From Candidatus Bipolaricaulota bacterium (GTDB taxonomy: Bacteria > Bipolaricaulota > Bipolaricaulia > Bipolaricaulales > Bipolaricaulaceae), in NCBI GenBank assembly GCA_025060555.1, contig JANXBC010000073.1, positions 1 to 5,229 on the forward strand: a stretch of DNA of 5,229 nt. Direction: 5' to 3'. Below, one piece after another: positions 1 through 5,229 of the stretch. The notes beneath the pieces were generated by a model. The model saw only the letters and a list, made by a program, of their open reading frames with translations. It did no database searches and was not told the DNA's origin. How positions within the stretch are numbered: position 1 is the stretch's first letter; every line of letters starts with the position of its first letter. The translations under genes and the position numbers were made by a program.

Positions 1-881
1 TTGTCGGGAGCGCGTCGGGCCACACTGAAGCCCCACACCACAAGGCTTGCGTAGAGGAAAAGAAGAATGGATACACCTAAGAACCCGATCTCTTCAGCCA
101 CGACGGCGAACACGAAATCGTTGTGCGCTGAGGGCAGATAAAAGAGCTTCACGCGCGAGGCCCCAAGCCCTCGCCCCAACACCCCACCTGAGCCTATGGC
201 CAAGAGCGCCTGGTAAAGTTGGTAACCCACGGTGTTGCGATAACCCTCAGGATTGAGGAAGGCCAAGAACCGCTCCATGCGATACCGCGCAGAAAAAAGG
301 AGGAGCACGCCCAGGGGAAGAGCGAGAAACCCGGTGAGGAGGAGGTGGCCAGTGGGTACGCCTCCGATCCAAAGGAGGAAAGCCGTTAAGGCCGCGTACA
401 CGCAAAGCATTCCGAAGTCCGGCTGTAAAAGGAAGACCACAGCGAAAAGCCCCAGCACAAAGAGGTGGGGAAAGAGCCCGTGTTTAGGCTGATCCAACAA
501 TCTTTCGCGTCGGACCAGGGAGCCTGAGAGGTACAGGAGGAGTGCGATTTTGCCGAATTCCGAGGGCTGCAAGCTGAGCGGCCCAAGGGCAAGCCAGCGT
601 CCGCCAACACTGAGGCCAGGGACAAGGGTGACCCCGGTGAAAAGGAATGCCCCGACGATAAGAAGGTCGTCGATGTTGGCCCAGCGGTGGTAATCCATCC
701 GCCAAAAGAGGAGGAGGATAAGCGTCCCTAGCCCCACGGCCATGGCCTGCCGGCGAAGCATGGCCCACGGTTCGCCATAGAGACGGGTGGAGATCGGGGC
801 CGAGGCAGTGCCCACGAAGATGAGCCCAGCGAGGACCAGGAACGTCACTAACACCAAGCCCCTTCCCTCCAGGCCGAACAT
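1..881 (-). CDS. ftsW: FtsW-type SEDS peptidoglycan glycosyltransferase, 3' end cut by window edge
   Basis: Membrane enzyme that polymerises lipid II into glycan strands at the division site, working with a class B penicillin-binding protein. The 293 visible residues are strongly hydrophobic, with roughly nine membrane segments starting at residue 8. Family signatures are clear: GGRWLALGPLSLQPSEFGK at 93-111, LLQPDFG at 151-157, and LPSAHNDFVFAVVAEEIGF at 249-267. In the last, Asp255 matches the essential acidic residue of the large extracellular loop of SEDS proteins. The reading frame runs off the left edge, so the last membrane segments are missing. FtsW rather than RodA is inferred from its place downstream of murD. 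The start is uncertain. The ATG at 881 has only a weak ribosome site, while a GGAGG at 866-870 (minus strand) lies 8 nt before an in-frame TTG at 857 and 11 nt before a GTG at 854. An in-frame TAG lies further upstream, so the gene cannot extend far. Confidence 0.92.
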   Translation of the reverse strand, partial: MFGLEGRGLVLVTFLVLAGLIFVGTASAPISTRLYGEPWAMLRRQAMAVGLGTLILLLFWRMDYHRWANIDDLLIVGAFLFTGVTLVPGLSVGGRWLALGPLSLQPSEFGKIALLLYLSGSLVRRERLLDQPKHGLFPHLFVLGLFAVVFLLQPDFGMLCVYAALTAFLLWIGGVPTGHLLLTGFLALPLGVLLLFSARYRMERFLAFLNPEGYRNTVGYQLYQALLAIGSGGVLGRGLGASRVKLFYLPSAHNDFVFAVVAEEIGFLGVSILLFLYASLVVWGFSVARRAPD

Positions 882-997
882 CAAGGGGAAGTGTGGTCCC
901 AGAATGCCTTCTCCCAAAGGAAAGGAACGGCCCTCCGGCTGGCCGTCCGTACCCTAAGGAAGTGCGGGAATTCCGGGATTTTGGGGACAGGTGGGGC
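882..997. other. 116-bp intergenic gap between murD and ftsW
   Basis: This is the only gap of any size in the window. Reading on the minus strand, it holds a short GC-rich inverted repeat (listed separately) followed by a pyrimidine-rich tract. I see no convincing -10/-35 promoter pair and no small reading frame with a good ribosome site. It may separate ftsW from the upstream operon or simply be a spacer. Confidence 0.6.
925..948 (-). terminator. Possible weak terminator or attenuator hairpin before ftsW
   Basis: On the minus strand GGACGGCC and GGCCGTTC form an 8-bp stem with one G-U pair around an 8-nt loop. Six base pairs (ACGGCC/GGCCGT) are perfect. A mixed C/T tract rather than a clean T run follows, so it does not meet the usual intrinsic-terminator form. 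It could act as a weak terminator, an attenuator or a processing site, or be chance in GC-rich DNA. Confidence 0.25.
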
Positions 998-2257
998 TTA
1001 CCCTTTCATTCGGTGGAACGCGTCCTTGAAGACCTCCCCACGGTGTGCGTAGTCCCGGAACTGATCGAAGCTAGCACAGGCCGGGGAAAGGAGCACGGTG
1101 TCACCTGGCTGAGCCAATTGGTAAGCCTTATATAAGGCATCGGCGGGGTCTGTGGCACAAATGAAGGGCACCCCCCAGGTGGAAAGAAGTTGGGAGAAGA
1201 AGGGTTGCGACTCACCGATGAGCACGCAGCTGCGAACTTTTTGGCGAAGGAGTGGGGCGAGGGCGTCGTAGCCACCACCCTTGTGCCGGCCGCCGAGGAT
1301 GAGAACGACCGGGCCAGGAATGGCCTGTAATGCCGCGCATGTGGCGTGGGCGTTTGTCCCTTTTGAATCGTTCACAAACGGGATGCCCCGGATCTCCCCC
1401 ACGCGCTCCAAGCGATGCGGCCCATGGAGAATGGGCCACAAGGATTCGTAGGCTGGCGGCTCCCGCTGGGGAAAAGCCAAAGATGCGGCGGCCCACGCCG
1501 CGCGCAGGTTGAACTGGAGGTGCTCCGGAAGGCCCTGACCCCAACCGGAAGGCAACATCACCTCCTCGATCACCACCGTGAACGCTTTGGGAGAAACGAA
1601 GGTGAGAACTTCTCGGCTGACCACAGCTACATGACTTGGAAGTTGGCATCTGAAGATGCGCGCCTTGGCCGCGAAGTACGCGGCCAAACTGCCATGGTAA
1701 TCAAGATGGTCGGGAGCAAAGTTCAGCCAAATGGCCACAGTAGGACGAAACATCTTCGTCCACAAGAGCTGGAAGGAGCTCACCTCCAGGACCCATGGCT
1801 TTCCCCGCACTTCCTCCAGGGTGCCGATTGCGGGGCGGCCGATGTTCCCCGCCACCACCGGCTCTAGGCCCCAGGCCCGAAGAATCGCCCCGATCAACTC
1901 TGTGGTTGTGGATTTCCCGTTTGTTCCAGTGACAGCAAAAATCATGCTTGGTTCAGCTAAACGAAAAGCGAGTTCTATTTCCGACCAGATGGGGATCTTG
2001 CGCTGCACAGCTTCCTGCAGAACCGGGGTATGCGGCGGCACACCAGGGCTAGGGACAACGAGATCAGCACGCAACACCTCCGGACTGTGCCCACCTTCTT
2101 CAAACCGAACCCCGTGTTTTTCCAGAAAAGTTCGCTCCGCTGGGGAAAGCCTACGGGATTCAGAAAGGAAAAGTTCGAAACGGCCAGAAAGTGCTTCCAC
2201 TAGCGCCCGGCCGGTTCGGCCCAAACCAAGGATGGAGATCTTTTTGGGAATAGTCAT
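998..2257 (-). CDS. murD: UDP-N-acetylmuramoyl-L-alanine--D-glutamate ligase MurD
   Basis: Cytoplasmic Mur ligase that adds D-glutamate to UDP-MurNAc-L-Ala using ATP, the second amino-acid step of peptidoglycan precursor synthesis. It has 419 residues, a little shorter than the E. coli enzyme (438). Three domains are visible. The N-terminal Rossmann-like nucleotide-sugar domain starts ISILGLGRTGRA (8-18). The central ATPase domain has the P-loop GTNGKSTTT (111-119), LEVSSFQL (157-164), NFAPDHLDYHG (179-189) and YFAAKARIF (194-202), where Lys198 is the expected carbamylated lysine. The C-terminal domain has HGPHRLERVG (278-287), NDSKGTN (296-302), LILGGRHKGG (319-328) and SPACASFDQF (391-400). 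The ATG overlaps the ftcD stop by 4 bp (ATGA), and an AGAGGAA lies 11 nt upstream, so this start is well supported. Small departures are Gly300 where Ala is common (NDSKATN) and His325 where many members have Asp. Confidence 0.97.
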   Translation of the reverse strand: MTIPKKISILGLGRTGRALVEALSGRFELFLSESRRLSPAERTFLEKHGVRFEEGGHSPEVLRADLVVPSPGVPPHTPVLQEAVQRKIPIWSEIELAFRLAEPSMIFAVTGTNGKSTTTELIGAILRAWGLEPVVAGNIGRPAIGTLEEVRGKPWVLEVSSFQLLWTKMFRPTVAIWLNFAPDHLDYHGSLAAYFAAKARIFRCQLPSHVAVVSREVLTFVSPKAFTVVIEEVMLPSGWGQGLPEHLQFNLRAAWAAASLAFPQREPPAYESLWPILHGPHRLERVGEIRGIPFVNDSKGTNAHATCAALQAIPGPVVLILGGRHKGGGYDALAPLLRQKVRSCVLIGESQPFFSQLLSTWGVPFICATDPADALYKAYQLAQPGDTVLLSPACASFDQFRDYAHRGEVFKDAFHRMKG

Positions 2258-3168
2258 GCCTCGCGGAATTCCTCTTCGATGCGGCGTTCTAGCACCTGGG
2301 CGAGCGAGAAATTTTCCAGCTGGAGATAGTATTCGGCTACCTGGACGAGGGCCTCCTCAGGGATGAGGCCGACGATCTCACTTCCCACCACGGGAACACC
2401 GAACCGTTGAGCTTCCCGCCGTACAAGCTCCAAAACCCGTGGAATTGGGGTCCTCCGAAAATTCGTGAGGTTCATGGAGACTTGAACTAGGCCTCGTTCT
2501 TTCAGAACCATCCCCAAAGCCTTCACGTAGCGAAGCCCTCCGGAGGAAAAGCGGACAGCCTTGGCGATCTCTTGGGCAATGCGAAGATCATTTGTTCCCA
2601 AGTTGACGTTGAAGGCGATCAGGAACTCGCGGGCCCCCACAGCGGTGACCCCCGCGGTGGGATGCACCATGGGCTCGCCGAAATCTGGAGCCCATTGGGG
2701 ATCCTTGATCTTCGCGAAAAAGCCCTCGAACTCACCTTTGCGGATTTCCGAGAGGTCTTGGCGCTCCGGCCGGGTGGCCGCTTCAGCATAAAGATAGACG
2801 GGAACACGAAAGCGCTCCCAAATCTCCTTGCCCACAGTCTTGGCCAAGGCCACACAGTCAGCCATCTTCACCCCCCGCAGGGGCACAAAGGGCACGACAT
2901 CCACAGCCCCCATGCGGGGGTGCTCACCCCTATGCACACGGAGGTCAATGCGGGGAAGGGCCGTTTCGAACAGCCGATAGACGGCTTCCGCCACGCCTTC
3001 CGGTTCACCCACGAAGGTGAAAACAGTTCGGTTGTGATCGGGATCGGATTGCACATCCAGGAGGCGCACCTTGGCCACAGAGCGAATCGCCGCGGCCATG
3101 GCCTCGATAGCCTCCTTATCCCGGCCCTCTGAGACGTTAGGCACGCACTCAACGAGCCGCGGGAGCAT
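2254..3168 (-). CDS. ftcD: Glutamate formimidoyltransferase (FtcD-type, transferase domain only)
   Basis: Cytoplasmic folate enzyme. The family moves a formimino group from formiminoglutamate to tetrahydrofolate in histidine breakdown; some members can instead move a formyl group from 5-formyl-THF to glutamate. The 304 residues cover both transferase subdomains, with no cyclodeaminase domain. Conserved motifs are LVECVPNVSEGRD (5-17), DPDHNRTVFTFVG (42-54), HRGEHPRMGAVD (79-90) with His83 matching the catalytic His of the mammalian enzyme, HPTAGVTAVGAREF (169-182), AFNVNL (185-190), QVSMNLTNF (229-237) and GSEIVGLIP (262-270). The ATG at 3168 is chosen because the family begins just before LVECVPN; an ATG at 3225 would add 19 unrelated residues lying inside fabZ. 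It overlaps the fabZ end by 20 bp and shares 4 bp with murD, so translation is probably coupled. No histidine-degradation gene is in the window. The family is firm; the in vivo substrate is not. Confidence 0.93.
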   Translation of the reverse strand: MLPRLVECVPNVSEGRDKEAIEAMAAAIRSVAKVRLLDVQSDPDHNRTVFTFVGEPEGVAEAVYRLFETALPRIDLRVHRGEHPRMGAVDVVPFVPLRGVKMADCVALAKTVGKEIWERFRVPVYLYAEAATRPERQDLSEIRKGEFEGFFAKIKDPQWAPDFGEPMVHPTAGVTAVGAREFLIAFNVNLGTNDLRIAQEIAKAVRFSSGGLRYVKALGMVLKERGLVQVSMNLTNFRRTPIPRVLELVRREAQRFGVPVVGSEIVGLIPEEALVQVAEYYLQLENFSLAQVLERRIEEEFREA

Positions 3169-3574
3169 CGCGTACCACCAGGGTGAGAGTGGCTTCCGCC
3201 ACAGGCTCACCCTCAACCTCAGCATGGATTTGCGCTTGGAGAACAGGCCCCCGACGCCTCAGGACTCTCGCCCTAAAGGTGAGGCGCTCGCCAGGAACCA
3301 CTGGTCGGCGGAACCTGGCGCGCTCCACCTCCGCTAACACCGCGAGCTTTCCCCCCTCAAGGAGCAAGCCGGCCGCTTGGGCCATCCCCTCCAGGATCAT
3401 CGTGCCCGGCATGATCGAGGGGAAAGGTGGGCGAAAATGGCCTTGAAAATAAGGCTCGTTCACGCTCACGCACTTTTGTGCCACCACCTCTTCCGCAGAC
3501 CGAGAGAGCACCCGGTCGAGGAGGAGATAAGGGTAGCCCAGGGGCAAGAACCGCTTGAGTTCCTCGATATCCAT
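3149..3574 (-). CDS. fabZ: 3-hydroxyacyl-ACP dehydratase, FabZ family
   Basis: Hot-dog-fold enzyme that removes water from 3-hydroxyacyl-ACP in the fatty-acid elongation cycle. It has 141 residues, a normal FabZ length. It starts MDIEELKRFLPLGYPYLLLDRV (residues 1-22), the usual FabZ opening, and carries VSVNEPYFQGHF (37-48) and MILEGMAQAAG (59-69). The expected catalytic pair is His46 and Glu62. Two things are odd. The pair is 16 residues apart rather than 14 as in E. coli and Pseudomonas FabZ, because the loop after GHF reads RPPFPSIMPG, two residues longer than the usual PGxPxxPG. The near-invariant PHRYPF near the N terminus is PLGYPY. The ATG at 3574 overlaps the ompH TGA by one base (TGATG); an ATG at 3598 would add eight residues that do not fit the family. 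No good Shine-Dalgarno is seen, so coupling to ompH is likely. Confidence 0.9.
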   Translation of the reverse strand: MDIEELKRFLPLGYPYLLLDRVLSRSAEEVVAQKCVSVNEPYFQGHFRPPFPSIMPGTMILEGMAQAAGLLLEGGKLAVLAEVERARFRRPVVPGERLTFRARVLRRRGPVLQAQIHAEVEGEPVAEATLTLVVRDAPAAR

Positions 3575-4374
3575 CACTTGGTGGGGAACAAGTTCCAAAG
3601 GCGCTTCTCTACCTCGGCGCTGAGGTCGGTTACCGCTGGCGCGCGTTGATACATGACCACGTCTTTTGTTCTGAACACGATGTCATAACCCTGCTCTTGG
3701 GCGACCTGCTGGGATATCTCCAGGATTTTCACCGCCGCCACCTGGGTCAGAAGCTGGTCCACCTGCTGGAAGGCCGTTTGCAGCTGTTGAAGCTGGTTGA
3801 AAAAGGTGGTGTAGTCGATGATTGTAACCTGGGCTTGCTTGACCAAGGTTTCCACCTGGTCTGCCAGGGGTTTGGCCTGGTCCTTGAGGTTTTGTAGGTC
3901 AGTGCGAAGGGAGGTGAAGCCTGGGGAAGCGATCATTTTGTTGAGCATGGACATGTTCACCTGAACTTGGGCTTGCAAGTATTCAGCTTGGAGTTTGGCG
4001 TACTGCTGCTGGTAGGCATCTTGCTTGATCTGGCCTTGGGCGTATTTGCTTTGGAGGTCTTGGATAGCCTGAGCTTTGGCCTGCAGGGCATTGCGCTCCG
4101 CCGCAACTTGGGGCAAAAACACGCGGGTGAACAAGGTTTCCGCATCCACAACGGCTATCTTTAGGGATGTCCCCCCAGAGGTAGAGGGGAGGGCTGCGAC
4201 TTTCCCCTCAAGGCTCTGCACGCGGGCCTGCAATGCCCCGAGGTCTTTGGCCAACCCAGATGTGTCCGTGCTTTTCGGCCCGAATACCATTCCCCCAACT
4301 ATTCCCCCAACGAAACCGAGGAGCAGAGCACCGATGACGCCAATTGCCGTCAACATCACGATTTTCCCGTTCAT
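3574..4374 (-). CDS. OmpH/Skp-family envelope protein with N-terminal membrane segment
   Basis: Probable periplasmic chaperone or holdase for outer-membrane proteins, inferred from family and from its place just after bamA. The 266 residues contain: a hydrophobic segment at about 5-32 with a glycine zipper (Gly20, 24, 28, 32); a short predicted coiled coil (about 41-61); a Ser/Thr/Gly linker; the Skp core strand LKIAVVDAETLF (71-82); long Gln/Ala/Leu/Lys-rich helices (about 88-228); and the closing Skp pattern YDIVFRTKDVVMYQ with AVTDLSAEVEKRL (230-259). Skp proteins are usually about 160 residues with a cleaved signal; this one is longer, and no clear AxA cleavage site follows the hydrophobic part, so it may stay anchored in the inner membrane. 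Two ATGs stand in tandem at 4377 and 4374. The second is preferred because it is 4 nt from AAGGAGG, against 1 nt for the first. It ends in TGATG shared with fabZ. Confidence 0.85.
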   Translation of the reverse strand: MNGKIVMLTAIGVIGALLLGFVGGIVGGMVFGPKSTDTSGLAKDLGALQARVQSLEGKVAALPSTSGGTSLKIAVVDAETLFTRVFLPQVAAERNALQAKAQAIQDLQSKYAQGQIKQDAYQQQYAKLQAEYLQAQVQVNMSMLNKMIASPGFTSLRTDLQNLKDQAKPLADQVETLVKQAQVTIIDYTTFFNQLQQLQTAFQQVDQLLTQVAAVKILEISQQVAQEQGYDIVFRTKDVVMYQRAPAVTDLSAEVEKRLWNLFPTK

Positions 4375-4378
4375 CATT

Positions 4379-4385
4379 CCTCCTT
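4379..4385 (-). promoter_or_regulatory. Strong Shine-Dalgarno for the OmpH/Skp gene
   Basis: AAGGAGG on the minus strand, in the 15-bp gap after the bamA stop. It is the best ribosome site in the window and is followed by ATGATG; the spacing (1 nt to the first ATG, 4 nt to the second) favours the second ATG as start. Confidence 0.75.
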
Positions 4386-4389
4386 GTCT

Positions 4390-5229
4390 TCAAAACATCG
4401 GGCTCATCCCGAACTCAAAGGCGGGAACCCACGTGGGCTCGCGATCATTGGGCCAGGAGGCGGAAAGGCGGATGAACATCCCACCAAGATTTACAGCTAC
4501 TTCCAGCCCTGGAGCAAACTTTTTGTTCCCTGTACGCAAATCCACTCCAAAATCCAAAAACGGCGCAAACCATGCTCCCTGGGTCAGTTCCAAGCGGAAC
4601 TCGGCGTTAACAAGGGCCATGCGATCCGTAGTTATCTTCTTCGCCCCGCGCACGGAGTCTACCCCGCCCAAGGTGAACCAGTAATCCTCAGGTAGGTCCC
4701 ATCCGGCACGCAAAAGACCGCGCACGGCCAACGCGCACCGATAATCACCCAAGTCCCACGGCCAAAATCTGCTCATCTCCAGCTTCAGCGAAAGATACTC
4801 CACACCGGGGGCAAACGTTCCTGCCTTCTCTAGGGAAATTTGACCCCGCTGACCAGTGCGTGGGAAGAACGGACTATCGCGGTCGTCGTAGACAAAACCA
4901 AGGGTAATAGCGTTTCGCGGGGGGAGGGGCTCGTCCGGCAACTTCGTCGCGATCTCGCTTGTGAAACCCAGGGTGAGGTTTAGATAATCGGCCACAGGAT
5001 AGGCAACCTGAAGGCCCCCGCCCAAGACTAGCCGCGCTTCCTCCTCTTTTCGGTAAAGGTCCAATTGCACTTGGGTGAATACCGGGAAAGAGCGGCCCAC
5101 GTAGCTTAGAGTCCAAGTAGTGTCTTTCGTCTCCCCCAGGCCGCGGGAAAGGGTGAGGGACACATCCTGAGCGGTACCAAACAAGTTCTTTTGCGCATAA
5201 GAAAGATTTCCCACAAGACCACCGGACTC
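4390..5229 (-). CDS. bamA: Outer-membrane assembly protein BamA (Omp85 barrel), 5' part outside window
   Basis: C-terminal 279 residues of an Omp85-family beta-barrel, the outer-membrane protein that folds and inserts other barrel proteins. The POTRA domains and the first strands lie beyond the right edge. Visible signs are alternating polar/hydrophobic strands, YAQKNLFG (11-18 of the visible part), the family motif YDDRDSPFFPRTGQRG (114-129), GGVDSVRG (188-195) holding the conserved VRG of the lid-lock loop that folds into the barrel, and a C-terminal strand FEFGMSPMF (271-279) ending in Phe as expected of a barrel insertion signal. The frame stays open to the last base, and the GTG at 5212-5214 is an internal valine, not a start, since the five codons before it (ESGGL) continue the family pattern. 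TamA is the main alternative; the adjacent Skp-like gene favours BamA. The stop lies 15 bp before the ompH start. Confidence 0.92.
   Translation of the reverse strand, partial: ESGGLVGNLSYAQKNLFGTAQDVSLTLSRGLGETKDTTWTLSYVGRSFPVFTQVQLDLYRKEEEARLVLGGGLQVAYPVADYLNLTLGFTSEIATKLPDEPLPPRNAITLGFVYDDRDSPFFPRTGQRGQISLEKAGTFAPGVEYLSLKLEMSRFWPWDLGDYRCALAVRGLLRAGWDLPEDYWFTLGGVDSVRGAKKITTDRMALVNAEFRLELTQGAWFAPFLDFGVDLRTGNKKFAPGLEVAVNLGGMFIRLSASWPNDREPTWVPAFEFGMSPMF

Noticed and set aside
484..768. A 94-residue minus-strand frame
   Set aside because: It is in a different frame from the FtsW motifs that cover the same bases; a shadow of ftsW.
882..997. A promoter for ftsW in the gap after murD
   Set aside because: I looked for -35/-10 like pairs on the minus strand and found none with reasonable sequence and spacing.
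1731..2366. A 211-residue open frame on the plus strand
   Set aside because: It lies antisense to murD and the end of ftcD, its residues are rich in Arg, Pro and Ser as in GC-rich antisense shadows, it has no family motif, and the murD frame on the other strand is fully convincing.
2572..3132. A 186-residue open frame on the plus strand
   Set aside because: It is wholly antisense to ftcD, whose conserved motifs prove the minus-strand frame; no independent support.
3169..3225. An upstream ATG giving FtcD 19 extra residues
   Set aside because: The extra residues do not resemble the family N terminus and fall in the fabZ coding sequence; the internal ATG at 3168 matches the usual start before LVECVPN.
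3575..3598. An upstream ATG giving FabZ eight extra residues
   Set aside because: FabZ proteins typically begin at MDIEE-like sequence, and the ATG at 3574 forms a TGATG overlap typical of coupled genes.
4076..4684. A 202-residue open frame on the plus strand
   Set aside because: It is antisense to the OmpH and BamA genes, crosses their junction, and shows no recognisable domain or ribosome site.
5212..5214. GTG as a possible start of the BamA reading frame
   Set aside because: The five codons before it are open and continue the family pattern (ESGGLVGNLSYAQKN), and an Omp85 protein without POTRA domains would be unexpected; it is an internal valine.

Overview
The window is a densely packed stretch of a bacterial chromosome. 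All recognisable genes lie on the minus strand, so transcription runs from base 5229 towards base 1. In transcription order they are: the C-terminal part of an Omp85/BamA outer-membrane barrel (open at the right edge), an OmpH/Skp-like envelope protein, a FabZ-type hydroxyacyl-ACP dehydratase, a glutamate formimidoyltransferase-type folate enzyme (FtcD), MurD, and an FtsW-type SEDS protein (open at the left edge). No RNA gene, mobile element, CRISPR array or long repeat was found. The plus-strand reading frames are antisense shadows of these genes.

The organism is a diderm (it has BamA and Skp homologues), makes peptidoglycan (MurD, FtsW), and has moderately GC-rich, tightly packed DNA. The order bamA-ompH-fabZ recalls the classical bamA-skp-lpxD-fabZ-lpxA cluster, but no lpxD lies between ompH and fabZ, and ftcD sits where lpxA is usually found. 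The cluster then runs into division and cell-wall (dcw) genes. This fits a deep-branching diderm, possibly one without lipid A, such as the Thermus, Thermotogota or Bipolaricaulota type. That placement is a guess from layout, not a sequence match.

Right part (3574-5229): outer-membrane biogenesis. BamA inserts barrel proteins, and the OmpH/Skp-like protein should hold or deliver them in the periplasm. This Skp is longer than usual and has an N-terminal glycine-zipper membrane segment. Middle (2254-3574): fabZ for fatty-acid elongation and ftcD for one-carbon/folate metabolism. Left (1-2257): murD adds D-Glu to UDP-MurNAc-L-Ala, and ftsW polymerises lipid II at the septum.

From ompH to murD every junction is an overlap (1 bp, 20 bp and 4 bp), and bamA-ompH are 15 bp apart with a strong Shine-Dalgarno. 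The first five genes therefore look like one translationally coupled operon. The only sizeable gap is 116 bp between murD and ftsW, with a short GC-rich hairpin. I see no dramatic new system. The points most worth a second look are the two-residue insertion between the FabZ catalytic residues, the folate enzyme inside an envelope operon, the missing lpx genes, and the unusual Skp.
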